From Gammaproteobacteria bacterium (GTDB taxonomy: Bacteria > Pseudomonadota > Gammaproteobacteria > Eutrophobiales > Eutrophobiaceae), in the NCBI GenBank assembly GCA_026710545.1, contig JAPOQU010000093.1:26507-90506 (forward strand): DNA of 64,000 bases. The letters are read 5' to 3'. The number at the start of each line of letters is the position of its first letter. Positions within the stretch are counted from its first letter, which is position 1. Made by a program: the position numbers and the translations under genes. Below, one piece after another: positions 43,099 through 51,558 of the stretch. The notes beneath the pieces are model-generated. The model saw nothing but the letters and a program-made list of their open reading frames with translations. It ran no database searches and was not told the origin of the DNA.

Positions 43099-44499
43099 AT
43101 GCCAATGCCGATAGTAAGCGCTCCCGCGACCCCGGTTATTACTCCGCCTGCCGCGCAACCGGCTGCGGCGCCGGATGCCGCGGCGCCGGCCGGCGCGACC
43201 CATGACGGGCGCCGGGTGAGCGCCGGCGCCGCGCAGGGTCCCATCGCGCCGGCCTTGGCGGGCGCCGCCCCGGCGCCTTCCGCCGCCCCGGCCCGCACGG
43301 TGGCAGCGCCGCCCGGCGCGGACGTCAACCGCGCCGCCGCGCCGCGCCGGCCAGACCGTCTGCGCGCATCGCTGTTGCAGCGCCTGGCGCGGCATGTCCG
43401 GGAGAGCTTCGACAAACTGGTGGCGCGCTTCAGGCAACGTAACAGTCAGGACGTCCGGGCGTCTGCGCCGGCCCGTTCCGTTCCTCTGGAGGCGCTGCAA
43501 CGGCGGGTGGATGCCTTCGCTGATGCAACGGCGCGCAGCGCGGCGCCGGAACCGGAGCCGGTGGTGGGAGAATACCTGGGGTTCCCGGAGGAAACGATTG
43601 AGTGGATGAAGGAGTATAACCAGCCGGCTGCCGCGCCGGACACGTCTGCGCAAGCGGCGCAGGACAAACTGCCGAAGAATTTCAACGTCGATGAATTTGT
43701 CGCCCGGCTCGACCAGGAGCTCGCCATGCAGGACGAGCAGATCCGGTCTCATGAACAACTGCTGGAGTCCGATCCGGCGCTGGCCGGGGACCAGGAGGCG
43801 GCCGGCCTGCTCAAGCGGATGTCCGCCGAGCGGGACGCGCGCAGCCTGACCCGCGCCGAGGCGCTGGCGGGGAGAAACCCGCTCCCGGCGTTGTATGCGC
43901 AAGCCGGAAAACTGGACGCGGCGGGAGACCGCGCAGGGGCGGCGGCATACACCGGCTGGGCCAGGAAGGCGTTTACCGACACGGCTGAGTACCTGGCGGG
44001 GTCCGGCAACGAGCTGTTGCGGAATGTCCGGCCGGAGCGGGTCGAGTCCCTGGCCGACCTCGGCATTGCGGACATCGAAGCAGTCGAACTGATGATCCTC
44101 GACGGCAAGACGCCCCGCACCATTGATTTTCGCGGACTGTCCCGGCAGTGGGGAGCGGCGGCGGACCGGATAGGGGCGCAGAGCGTGCAAACGTACCCTC
44201 AAGGCCCCGTGGAAACAGAGCGGGCAAATGACGTAGCGCATGTTGAAGGCTACATGTTGCAGGCAGTCGCCCAACTCAGCCAGGGCCTCGACCCGCGCCA
44301 GGACCTGTTGCGGCATGCGCAAGACCTGGAGAACAAGGAGTATGCAGACGGCGGCAGGCTGGTGAGGATACCACAGGAACTGCGCACAATGGCCGCGCAA
44401 TACGAGGCGCTGCTGCAGGAAAACCTGGGCTACCGGGCCGGAGCGGACTGGCTGGACCAGGTCAGAAGCCTGCGGGAGACGGCGCGCCAGGAACCCTGA
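43099..44499 (+). CDS. E7: predicted T3SS effector, paralogue of E3
   Basis: The 466-residue protein begins with a Pro/Ala-rich leader. It shares with E3 the block APAGATHDGR...AQGPIAPALAGAAPAPS...PARTVAA (about residues 28-75) and the basic stretch QRLARHVRESFDKLVARFRQR, with a weaker later match at VPLEALQRRVDAF. The remainder is acidic and helical with no recognised motif. It precedes sctF on the same strand by 136 bases. A second ATG two codons in is better spaced from GGAGG and may be the real start. Function unknown. Confidence 0.65.
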   Translation: MPMPIVSAPATPVITPPAAQPAAAPDAAAPAGATHDGRRVSAGAAQGPIAPALAGAAPAPSAAPARTVAAPPGADVNRAAAPRRPDRLRASLLQRLARHVRESFDKLVARFRQRNSQDVRASAPARSVPLEALQRRVDAFADATARSAAPEPEPVVGEYLGFPEETIEWMKEYNQPAAAPDTSAQAAQDKLPKNFNVDEFVARLDQELAMQDEQIRSHEQLLESDPALAGDQEAAGLLKRMSAERDARSLTRAEALAGRNPLPALYAQAGKLDAAGDRAGAAAYTGWARKAFTDTAEYLAGSGNELLRNVRPERVESLADLGIADIEAVELMILDGKTPRTIDFRGLSRQWGAAADRIGAQSVQTYPQGPVETERANDVAHVEGYMLQAVAQLSQGLDPRQDLLRHAQDLENKEYADGGRLVRIPQELRTMAAQYEALLQENLGYRAGADWLDQVRSLRETARQEP

Positions 44500-44635
44500 C
44501 AGTATCGAAAATGTCCCTGACGCGCTGCAGTTGCAGTAGTTTGACTTGCAATACACCAGGTTTTATAATGCGGGCATGTGAATAACCGATGACCACGATA
44601 CCCCAACCGTAATCAACCAGCAGGAGAGCCATAAC

Positions 44636-44860
44636 ATGAGCGGCCTGAATATTGATTCTGTCTTTAACTCCATGATGTCGGGCATTGACGAACAGTCGCA
44701 GAAAGTCAGCGACATGGTGGCGAATGCCGACGTTTCCGATATGACCCAGATGATGAAATTGCAGATGGAAGAGTCAAAATATGAACTGGCGATAAAGATC
44801 GGTTCGACCCTGACCTCGGACCTTAAAAATGCCATCTCTGCCATTGCCCAGAAATCCTGA
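44636..44860 (+). CDS. sctF: T3SS needle subunit SctF
   Basis: The 74-residue helical-hairpin protein (MSGLNIDSVFNSMMSGIDEQ... DVSDMTQMMKLQMEESKYELAIKIGSTLTSDLKNAISAIAQKS) has the size and pattern of needle subunits such as EscF and YscF: two helices, a short turn, and a hydrophobic C-terminal helix. It polymerises into the external needle. It directly precedes the SctG-like chaperone gene and sctJ, the Ysc order. An inner-rod SctI identity is possible by sequence alone but less likely from position. CAGGAGAG gives a good ribosome site. Confidence 0.85.
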   Translation: MSGLNIDSVFNSMMSGIDEQSQKVSDMVANADVSDMTQMMKLQMEESKYELAIKIGSTLTSDLKNAISAIAQKS

Positions 44861-44907
44861 GGGTCTGCAACCATGATGCATTTACATTACAAAGCGAGGC
44901 AGGCGCC

Positions 44908-45315
44908 ATGAATTTCACTGCTGAGCGCCATCAACGGGCACTCGCCCTCATGCTTGAACTGGGTTACCTGTGCGCGTTTTCCGGCGCTACCCGCGACCAG
45001 GCCATCGCCCTGCTGACCGCCCACAAGGCGGCGCACCCTGATGCGCGTGGCCACCTGATGGGCGATGCCCTGGTGTCTTTGTGTTGCGACGGCAACCCGG
45101 AGCAGGCGGTGGCAGTGGTGCGCCAGGCGAAATTCGATTATACCGACCGCGCCGAAGATCCAGTGACGGTCGCTTTCTGGGCGTTTATCCTGATGCAGGC
45201 CAGGTATAATTCGGAAGCGGAGCAGGTGATTGAATACCTGCTTGACCACGCTGACGACCCCGGCGCGTTGCAACTGGCGCAAAGTGTTCGGGAGGAAATG
45301 CTTTCGCCGAGTTGA
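44908..45315 (+). CDS. sctG: SctG-like needle chaperone (TPR fold)
   Basis: The 135-residue protein is all-helical with TPR-like pairs (RALALMLELGYLCAFSG, DALVSLCCDGNPEQAVAVV, AFILMQARYNSEAEQVIEYLLDHADD), as in YscG and the HrpB1 family. YscG, with YscE, keeps the needle subunit monomeric in the cytoplasm. The position directly after sctF fits. No YscE-like gene is seen nearby. Confidence 0.82.
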   Translation: MNFTAERHQRALALMLELGYLCAFSGATRDQAIALLTAHKAAHPDARGHLMGDALVSLCCDGNPEQAVAVVRQAKFDYTDRAEDPVTVAFWAFILMQARYNSEAEQVIEYLLDHADDPGALQLAQSVREEMLSPS

Positions 45316-45361
45316 CCCGGCGGCCAAAAGGCAAGCGAGGGCGCGCCCGGCGCAGTCTGTG

Positions 45362-45451
45362 ATGTCGATAAAGTGGCATAACCATCATGACTTACCGGCG
45401 GCAAAGCGCTACCAGGCGATGTCAAGCGAATTGGTGAGATATGCGGGTTAA
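45362..45451 (+). pseudogene. Possible remnant of the inner-rod gene sctI
   Basis: A 29-codon open frame (ends AAKRYQAMSSELVRYAG) lies exactly where sctH and sctI occur in the Ysc order, between sctG and sctJ, and overlaps the sctJ start. RYQAMSSEL vaguely recalls the RF-x-AM segment near the N-terminus of inner-rod proteins, but the helical C-terminal half is missing. No ribosome site is evident. This may be chance. Confidence 0.2.
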
Positions 45452-46259
45452 GCCGGCCCGGCGCTGGCTGCTGCCGCTGCTGCTGGTGCTGGTCGCCGGT
45501 TGCGGCAAGCTGCCGCTGTACAGCGGGCTCTCCGAGCAGGAGAGCAACGAGATGATGGCCCTGTTGCTGGAGAACGGCATCGAGGTTGACAAAGCGGTGG
45601 AAAAGGAAGGCGTGACCCTGTCCATCCCGGCGAACAAGGCCCCGCTTGCCGTCAACCTGCTGTACTCCAACGGTTACCCGAGGCAGCAGTATACCAACGT
45701 CAACGAGGTGTTCAGCGACAGCGGCCTGGTCACCACTGATTTCGAGCGCAAGGCCCGGTTTAATTTTGCCCTGTCGCAGGAAATATCCGATACCCTGTCG
45801 CGCATAGACGGGGTCATTTTCGCCAAGGTGCACCTCTCGGCCCTGGACGATACAAAAAAGAGGCCGTCCCTGCCGGGCCGGGAAGCCGATGCAGCGAAAA
45901 TATCGGCGGCGGTGTTTGTAAAATACAACCCGGAATACAACCTGGACAGCGAAATCCCGCAGATTAAACTGCTGGTTTCCAGCAGCGTCAATAACCTGGA
46001 ATACCAGGATGTGTCGGTCTCCCTGTCGCCGGCGCGCCGCAAGAACGTCGTCGATATCCTGGCCCGGGAAGACCTGCGCACGGTGAGCGGGGTCAATTTA
46101 AGGATTGAAGCCGGTTCATTGCCGCGTTTCCATCTCCTTGCCGGTTTGGTGGCCCTGGTGGTGCTGGCGCTGGTTGCCTGCGTCATCGTCCTGTTGCGTC
46201 GTCTGCAACAAGGTAAAGCCGCCGGCGGGCCGGGCGATCAATCCCGGCCCGGGAACTGA
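45441..46259 (+). CDS. sctJ: T3SS inner MS-ring lipoprotein SctJ
   Basis: The 272-residue precursor has a lipoprotein signal with lipobox VAGC (C21), then the two ring-building domains (PLYSGLSEQESNEMMALLLENGIEV and VTTDFERKARFNFALSQEISDTLSRIDGVIFAKVHL) and a C-terminal membrane helix (about 233-255) with a basic tail. This is the standard YscJ/PrgK layout. It forms the inner ring in the inner membrane with SctD. GGTGAGAT precedes the ATG. Confidence 0.95.
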   Translation: MRVKPARRWLLPLLLVLVAGCGKLPLYSGLSEQESNEMMALLLENGIEVDKAVEKEGVTLSIPANKAPLAVNLLYSNGYPRQQYTNVNEVFSDSGLVTTDFERKARFNFALSQEISDTLSRIDGVIFAKVHLSALDDTKKRPSLPGREADAAKISAAVFVKYNPEYNLDSEIPQIKLLVSSSVNNLEYQDVSVSLSPARRKNVVDILAREDLRTVSGVNLRIEAGSLPRFHLLAGLVALVVLALVACVIVLLRRLQQGKAAGGPGDQSRPGN

Positions 46260-46283
46260 CCGGGCAAGCGGGGGCTGACGCTG

Positions 46284-46958
46284 ATGGCAACCGGCGAGAC
46301 ATTGACGGCGGCGCTCGTCCGGTTCAATTTCGACCCCGTATCCTACAGTCATCCCAGTTGGTGGAACTGCGGGAAACTGCCCGGGAAGGTAGTCCGGCAA
46401 TTAACCGCCGACCCCGCGGCCGCGCTTGCGCTCTCGAAAAGAATGTTGCTTGAGTATCGCATCGACGGCCAGTTCGATTTCGATTTTTCCCATCCGTTCA
46501 AGCGCATTGCCTTCCTGGACTATGCAGAGCAGCGCCGGCTTGCGCTGCGCCTGGGCCTGGTCATTTACCATGAGCGTATCGCCGCCGCGATACGCCGGGA
46601 AGAACAGGAACAACTGCGCGAGGTTGTCAACCAGGCCGACTACCTGCTGGCGTTGCGCATGCGGCCGGGTGCGGGGCTGGTCGCCGGGAAAGACCTGCCG
46701 GCGCTGCCCGCGTCTGATAAATTCCGCTGCCGCTACCAGCTTTACCTCGCCGGCTTCACGCTACTGGCGAAGATTGTGTCAGGTGAGCCCCCGGGTTTTA
46801 AAAAACGCTTCTACCTCACCTGGCCCAGACAATTCGTGCTGAAGCGTCTTGCGGCGCTGCAGAACAATACCCTGTCCGGCGTAAAAATGGACAATCCTGC
46901 TATTGTCGCCGAGGGAAAAGAGCAGGTAAAACAACTCTTGTCAATCCAGGGTTATTAG
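46284..46958 (+). CDS. sctK: T3SS sorting platform adaptor SctK
   Basis: The 224-residue soluble protein has the SctK layout: an N-terminal FNFDPVSYSHPSWW stretch, a helical core (HPFKRIAFLDYAEQRRLALRLGLVIYHERIAAAIRR) and a Trp/Arg segment near the end (FYLTWPRQFVLKRL). SctK connects SctQ pods to the SctD ring. Family conservation is low, but its place between sctJ and sctL fits exactly. Confidence 0.85.
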   Translation: MATGETLTAALVRFNFDPVSYSHPSWWNCGKLPGKVVRQLTADPAAALALSKRMLLEYRIDGQFDFDFSHPFKRIAFLDYAEQRRLALRLGLVIYHERIAAAIRREEQEQLREVVNQADYLLALRMRPGAGLVAGKDLPALPASDKFRCRYQLYLAGFTLLAKIVSGEPPGFKKRFYLTWPRQFVLKRLAALQNNTLSGVKMDNPAIVAEGKEQVKQLLSIQGY

Positions 46959-46960
46959 CC

Positions 46961-47581
46961 ATGGCGCAGTTTTCATTGCCTGATTACCGCAAACGGGTCG
47001 ATTTCAGGCAAAAAATCATCAAGGAGGCTGATTACCGCATGCTCAGCGAAACAGGGCAGCAGGCGCTGGACGACCTGGAACGCCAGTTGCGGGAATTGCA
47101 GGAGCGGAACAAGGCCGTCTTTGAACAGCAGCAAGCAGCCGGTTACGAGGTCGGGCTGAACCAGGCAAAGACCGAACAGGCGGAACAGGTCTTTATTGCC
47201 ACCGCCGAGATCATCAGTTATATTTCTTCGGTAGAGCAGACCATGGTCAAAATTGTCTTTGATACGATCCGTCGTATCTTCAGCGAATTCGACGACGCCG
47301 ACATAGTCGCCCAGTTGGTGCAGAAGAGCCTGCAACAATTCCGCGACCGCACCCGCATCAAGTTGTACGTAACCCCGGACAATGCCCGGCACATGAGAAA
47401 GAAGCTCGAACAGGCGCTGGACCCGGTGGCCGACCTGGCATTGCTGGATATTGTTGAAAGCCCCAACGTTGACCCGCGCGGCTGCCGCCTCGAGAGCGAC
47501 ATGGGCAGCGTCGAAGCCGACCTGGAAGGCCTGTTGCAGATGATGGAAACCGCCGTCAAGGTGCATTTTGCGGAACAGTAG
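46961..47581 (+). CDS. sctL: T3SS ATPase regulator/stator SctL
   Basis: The 206-residue protein has a charged N-terminal helix region and a C-terminal domain of the HrpE/YscL/FliH type (SLQQFRDRTRIKLYVTPDN then VESPNVDPRGCRLESDMGSVEADLEGLLQMMETAV). The segment PxxxPRGCxxExxxGxxxA is the recognisable family mark. SctL dimers link SctQ to the SctN ATPase. It starts three bases after the sctK stop. Confidence 0.93.
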   Translation: MAQFSLPDYRKRVDFRQKIIKEADYRMLSETGQQALDDLERQLRELQERNKAVFEQQQAAGYEVGLNQAKTEQAEQVFIATAEIISYISSVEQTMVKIVFDTIRRIFSEFDDADIVAQLVQKSLQQFRDRTRIKLYVTPDNARHMRKKLEQALDPVADLALLDIVESPNVDPRGCRLESDMGSVEADLEGLLQMMETAVKVHFAEQ

Positions 47582-47594
47582 ATCAGGGGCGCGG

Positions 47595-48041
47595 GTGAAC
47601 AGTCAATGCGAACAGTTGTTAAACCGGTTTTGTAACCGCTATTCCCTGTTGCTGCCGGAACCGGACGAACGCGGCCGCTACCAGTTGGGTTTCGACCAGG
47701 TTGAGGTAAGCCTGTTTGAGCGCCTGGGGCGGCTTTACCTGGTGGCGCAGTTGATCCCGTTGCCGGCTGAGCGCGCCGAGCGCGAGCAGTTGCTTGAAAA
47801 AGCCGGCGCCTACCTGTTCAGGTATTTGTACGTTGACGAGTGCGTATTGAACCTTGTCAACGAGGGCGAAAACAGCTATCTTGCGCTGGTGGTTACCATC
47901 ACTGATCCCGGCGCGGTGGAACCGGATACGTTTGATCCGTGTATTTCCGCCCTGGTCAATCGCGCGGAAAGCCTGGTTGCCCACCTCAGTTCGACGCCCG
48001 GGGCAGCGCCGGCGCACCGGCTCAGCGTGTTCAGGCCTTGA
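47595..48041 (+). CDS. CesT-family T3SS chaperone for the SopB-like effector
   Basis: From the GTG at 47595 (AGGGG six bases before) the product has about 148 residues with a class I chaperone layout: CEQLLNRFCNRYSLLLPEP, YQLGFDQVEVSLFERLGRLYLVAQLIPLP, a Tyr-rich strand and a C-terminal helix. It directly precedes the SopB/IpgD-like effector gene, the position of the IpgE/SigE chaperones in Shigella and Salmonella (there the chaperone follows). Client assignment is by position. Confidence 0.82.
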   Translation: MNSQCEQLLNRFCNRYSLLLPEPDERGRYQLGFDQVEVSLFERLGRLYLVAQLIPLPAERAEREQLLEKAGAYLFRYLYVDECVLNLVNEGENSYLALVVTITDPGAVEPDTFDPCISALVNRAESLVAHLSSTPGAAPAHRLSVFRP

Positions 48042-48089
48042 CCGGGCAGGCGCGCCGGAGTTTCTTTACAACTTGTGGAGGATTAAACC

Positions 48090-50513
48090 ATGCCAGCGGG
48101 AGTGATCAACCAACCGGCCGTCAACCCGAATATCGACATCAACCGGCCCGAAGCGCGCGCGCCGGCCGGAGACAACCAGGTCGCCAGGGTGTCGAGCCAG
48201 CCCGGCGGCGCAACGACCGCCGGCAACAGTCCGCTATCCCTGGATGGCCTGAATACCGGCAACCACTCCCTGCAAGCGCTGGGGTTGCGTGAAGGATTGC
48301 AGGCGCTGGTTGACTCATTGCCGCCCGAGGCGCGCGCGCTGGATGAATTGCGCGCGCGTATTGAAACATTGCCCGATTCAGATAGCGGCGCACCCGCGCC
48401 TGCCGCGGCGCTGGGCGCCGCCGGGGGCGCTGAGCTTGATTTCAGAACCGCCGCGGCAATCGGGTTGGCAGACGTGTCGTTGCAAGGCGCCGGCCCGGCC
48501 GAGCGCGAGGCGCGGCTCACCGAGCAACTGACAGGCGACCCCAATACGGCGCGCGCCCTGACGGAACGCCAGGCCTTGAGCGCCAGGGCCGGCCAGGAAG
48601 TCCTCGCTACGGCGAAACGCGCGTTGCTGGAAGGCTACCAGCCGTCACTGGATACCGGCTTCGACGCGGGCAAGTTCAATAAGGCCGCGCAACTGCTGGA
48701 GGCGGTGTCCGGCGGCCGGGACGCCGGCGCGCCGGAACCCGTTTACGAGCCGGCGGCAGGGGAAAAGGGCAAGGATATCAGGAAACACACGCAACAGGCC
48801 ATAGCCGCTTACCTGGGCGTCAAAAAGCCGTCGAAGGGGGAAAAGGCGGCCGCCATCCAGGATTTTACGGCCAAGGTGGACCGTTTTCTTGATGCGCGCG
48901 GCGGCGCGCCGGCGGGGCGCGTGCCGCGCGCGGTCCTGCAAGAGTCCGCCGCGCAGCAGCAGCCCCCGCCCCTGGTCGGCCCTGACAACTCCCCCAGCGG
49001 CGTGCTGACGCCGGATGAAAAGGTCGCCCTGTTCATTGCCCGGACCGTCCGGAAGAGTGTCAACCCGGACAAGGCGCCACAGGAGCAGCGGTCCTTGTTC
49101 AAGCAGTTGAGCGAGCCCAGGCAGGCGCGCAAACAGGTCGCCGCCGGCGTCCAGCAGGAGTTGCGCAGCCGGTTCAAGCCGATAACAAAATCCATCACGG
49201 TCGCCGCGCCCGGCCAGCCGGCGCAGACCTACAAGAGTGAACTGACGCCGGCCCAGGCGCAGGGTCCCGGTTTCGGCGCGCGGGGCGTGCTCTGTTCGGA
49301 TGCCCACTCCGCCGACCACCTGACCAACCTGTGGTCGACCCGCTACCAGGGCCCCGCCGGCAAGACCTTGTTCAGCGGCGTGCGCCACGGCGCAGTCAGC
49401 GCCTATGGCATCAATCCCGGCTACCTTAAGAAGCTGCCGAAAAACGAGTTGCACGCCTTGATCGACAAGCACCTCCCGGAAAACCTGCGCGCCGGGCGCG
49501 GCACCGAGCAGCTTGCCAAAAAGCTGACCTCGCGTTTCAGTGTCGAAGGCATGAGGCTGCGCGACGCGCTACGGGGGCAGGCCACCGCGAACCGCGCCAG
49601 GGAGCTGGTGAAATTCAACCTGCTGAACAACCCGCAAGCCATGGAAAAAGTCAGGGGCAACATCGGCGCGGTTGACCTCGAGATACCCTCCATCATGCTG
49701 GTGACGCCGGACAAGATGCGCCGGGGCTTTGCAGTCTTCGGCATGATGCACAAATACGATGAGTTGCGCATGACCCGCGAGCAGGACGCGGCGCTCAAGG
49801 CGCTTGCCAAAGAACCCGTGCAGGTGACCGTTGATACCGACAAGGGTCCCAGGACCGTCAACGTCAACGTCAAGCCGCTTAATTTCAGCCTGGGGGTCAA
49901 CAACCTTGCCTTGACCAAATCGCCGCTGCAGAACTGGGGGCAGGCCGACAACATCAACCGGGCCTCTGTCGAAAGGCTGGTCGGCACGGAAACCGGGCCC
50001 GACGGCGCGCCGGCGAACGGACTGGTCGCTGATTACCTGGAAGGCACGGCGCTGGGCCTTGACTTCGACGTCTCGGAGCAGGACCGGAAGGTGGTTACGC
50101 AACTGGCGGACCAGGTACGCGAGCTGTGGCAGACCAAGGCGCACCACAGGCAGAATAACGACCCGTACGCGTTGCCGGCGCGGCTGGCGCTGCTGACCCA
50201 CAAGCTGGGGCTGACGCCGGCGTACAACTGCAAGAGCGGCAAGGACCGCACCGGGCAGCTGGATGCGGAAATCAAGTTCCTGGCCACGCGCATTGAGAGC
50301 GGCGGCGAGGTGCCCCGGCCCGGCGCCGACCTCAGCGCGCCCGAGCAGGCGCTGTACCGCAACGTGGCGCTGAATGCCGGCAACCATGAGGTTCAGCAGT
50401 TAAACACCGGCTTTGCGGGTTACAAGGTAAAGCTGAGCTCCATCACGAAGCGCCTCGGCGGTATCGTCAACCAGTTAAAGCACGTGGGGCAGTCAAAGTA
50501 TACCAGTGCTTGA
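48090..50513 (+). CDS. SopB/IpgD/SigD-family phosphoinositide phosphatase effector
   Basis: The 807-residue protein carries the SopB/IpgD catalytic motif C714-KSGKD-R720-TG in YNCKSGKDRTGQLDAEIKF, plus upstream family blocks LTNLWSTRYQG...LFSGVRHGAVSAYGI and SLGVNNLALTKSPLQNWGQADNINRASVERLVG. In Salmonella and Shigella these enzymes remove phosphate from PI(4,5)P2 and related lipids in the host cell and remodel the cytoskeleton and endosomes. The N-terminal 300 residues are Ala/Gly/Pro-rich and unlike SopB, about 250 residues longer than the known proteins. GGAG precedes the ATG; chaperone genes flank it on both sides. Confidence 0.9.
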   Translation: MPAGVINQPAVNPNIDINRPEARAPAGDNQVARVSSQPGGATTAGNSPLSLDGLNTGNHSLQALGLREGLQALVDSLPPEARALDELRARIETLPDSDSGAPAPAAALGAAGGAELDFRTAAAIGLADVSLQGAGPAEREARLTEQLTGDPNTARALTERQALSARAGQEVLATAKRALLEGYQPSLDTGFDAGKFNKAAQLLEAVSGGRDAGAPEPVYEPAAGEKGKDIRKHTQQAIAAYLGVKKPSKGEKAAAIQDFTAKVDRFLDARGGAPAGRVPRAVLQESAAQQQPPPLVGPDNSPSGVLTPDEKVALFIARTVRKSVNPDKAPQEQRSLFKQLSEPRQARKQVAAGVQQELRSRFKPITKSITVAAPGQPAQTYKSELTPAQAQGPGFGARGVLCSDAHSADHLTNLWSTRYQGPAGKTLFSGVRHGAVSAYGINPGYLKKLPKNELHALIDKHLPENLRAGRGTEQLAKKLTSRFSVEGMRLRDALRGQATANRARELVKFNLLNNPQAMEKVRGNIGAVDLEIPSIMLVTPDKMRRGFAVFGMMHKYDELRMTREQDAALKALAKEPVQVTVDTDKGPRTVNVNVKPLNFSLGVNNLALTKSPLQNWGQADNINRASVERLVGTETGPDGAPANGLVADYLEGTALGLDFDVSEQDRKVVTQLADQVRELWQTKAHHRQNNDPYALPARLALLTHKLGLTPAYNCKSGKDRTGQLDAEIKFLATRIESGGEVPRPGADLSAPEQALYRNVALNAGNHEVQQLNTGFAGYKVKLSSITKRLGGIVNQLKHVGQSKYTSA

Positions 50514-51045
50514 CCTCGCAACAGTTAATCTCAGCCTCGGCGCGCTGACCGGGTTCGCCTACCGGCCCGTCGCTGCGGATGAGCCCGGACTGCTCCGGGC
50601 CAATGACAACCTGGCGTGCTCCATTTCCATCCGGGATGACTACCTGCGTTTGCAGACGCCGGTTTTCTACCTGGATGAACTGGAAACGGAGGACGTTCGC
50701 AGCGAAACGGCCGAAGAGGTTGATTTTTACCAGGAGGAAATCGGCCAGCTCAGCCATTTCCTGGAGGCCAACCGTTACGGCGGCGCCAGCCGCGGCATGA
50801 GTTTCTGCCTGGATGCCGAATCCGGCGCGGTCCTGCTGAGTTGCAAGGCGCTGTGCGCCGCCCTCACACCGAACGGCTTGCAGCAACTGGTCCACTCCCT
50901 GTTCATGCTCGCGCTGAAACAGCGGGTCGAGCTGTTTCCCGATGAGGTTGACCCGGAGCTGGCCCGGCTGTGCGCGGACGACAAGCCGCAGCTTGCCCCG
51001 GACCTGGAGCGCTTCAGCGCCTTCCTGGACGGCAACCTGGTCTGA
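50506..51045 (+). CDS. CesT-like T3SS chaperone or accessory protein
   Basis: The 179-residue acidic protein starts at a GTG overlapping the SopB-like stop (GTGCTTGA). A chaperone-like order of strands (LACSISIRDDYLRLQTPVFYLDEL), a strand with MSFCLDAESGAVLLSCKAL, and a long C-terminal helix is visible, but similarity is faint. It overlaps the next gene (TGATG). A partner of the SopB-like effector or of translocator SctB is likely by position. Confidence 0.6.
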   Translation: MLDLATVNLSLGALTGFAYRPVAADEPGLLRANDNLACSISIRDDYLRLQTPVFYLDELETEDVRSETAEEVDFYQEEIGQLSHFLEANRYGGASRGMSFCLDAESGAVLLSCKALCAALTPNGLQQLVHSLFMLALKQRVELFPDEVDPELARLCADDKPQLAPDLERFSAFLDGNLV

Positions 51046-51446
51046 TGGGTTTTATCGAACAGTGCAAGGGCCGGCTTATGCAACATTTCGGCCTGACCTC
51101 GCAGCAGCTCCGGGCCGAACGAGTGTTGCTGGAAACCGCTGCTGCTTCCCTGTACGTGGCGTTTCACGACCCCTCGGACACGGTCAGTGTGTACAGCGCC
51201 GCAACGCAGCCGTTTACCGCGCAGTTCGAGGAGTTGCCTGTGCCTGAAGAGTGCGCGGCGCTGCGCCAGGTCATGGAGACCAACGCCGAACTGTTCGCGC
51301 GGAGCCTGCTGCGCCTCTACCTTGACGACGGCCGTCTGGGCCTGGCCATGGACTGCTCGGCGTTGAACTGCCGCGACGGCGACCAGTTCCTGCGCGCCGT
51401 GCAGGACTTGCTCAACGCCAGGCAACTGCTCGACGCTATCAGCTGA
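51045..51446 (+). CDS. CesT-like T3SS chaperone
   Basis: The 133-residue protein begins MGFIEQCKGRLMQHFGL and shows the class I chaperone order: helix, strands (ASLYVAFHDPSDTVSVYSAA), the loop ALRQVMETNAELFARSLLRLYLDDGRLGLAMDCSAL, which is close to the hallmark LLxxN...LGLD...G.L.L pattern, and a terminal helix. Its ATG overlaps the previous stop. With the gene before it, it may form a heterodimeric chaperone for SctB or the SopB-like protein. Confidence 0.72.
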   Translation: MGFIEQCKGRLMQHFGLTSQQLRAERVLLETAAASLYVAFHDPSDTVSVYSAATQPFTAQFEELPVPEECAALRQVMETNAELFARSLLRLYLDDGRLGLAMDCSALNCRDGDQFLRAVQDLLNARQLLDAIS

Positions 51447-51558
51447 ACCGCAGCGCAACCGGCCGGCCTCAGAGGTTACTTGTATTTCCAGCATTTACAG
51501 TATTTTATGATATACTGGATGCAGCGATCATTAGTTCAAAATCCGGGAGGCGCACGCC

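Noticed and set aside
42773..43105. 110-codon minus-strand frame upstream of the channel gene
   Set aside because: No ribosome site, unnatural composition, and it overlaps the channel start; probably noncoding.
43033..44556. 507-codon minus-strand open frame antisense to E7
   Set aside because: Composition is dominated by Arg, Pro and Gln as in shadow frames, while the plus strand has the ribosome site and the E3 paralogy.
44563..44874. 103-codon minus-strand frame opposite sctF
   Set aside because: Antisense to the needle gene, no motif or ribosome site.
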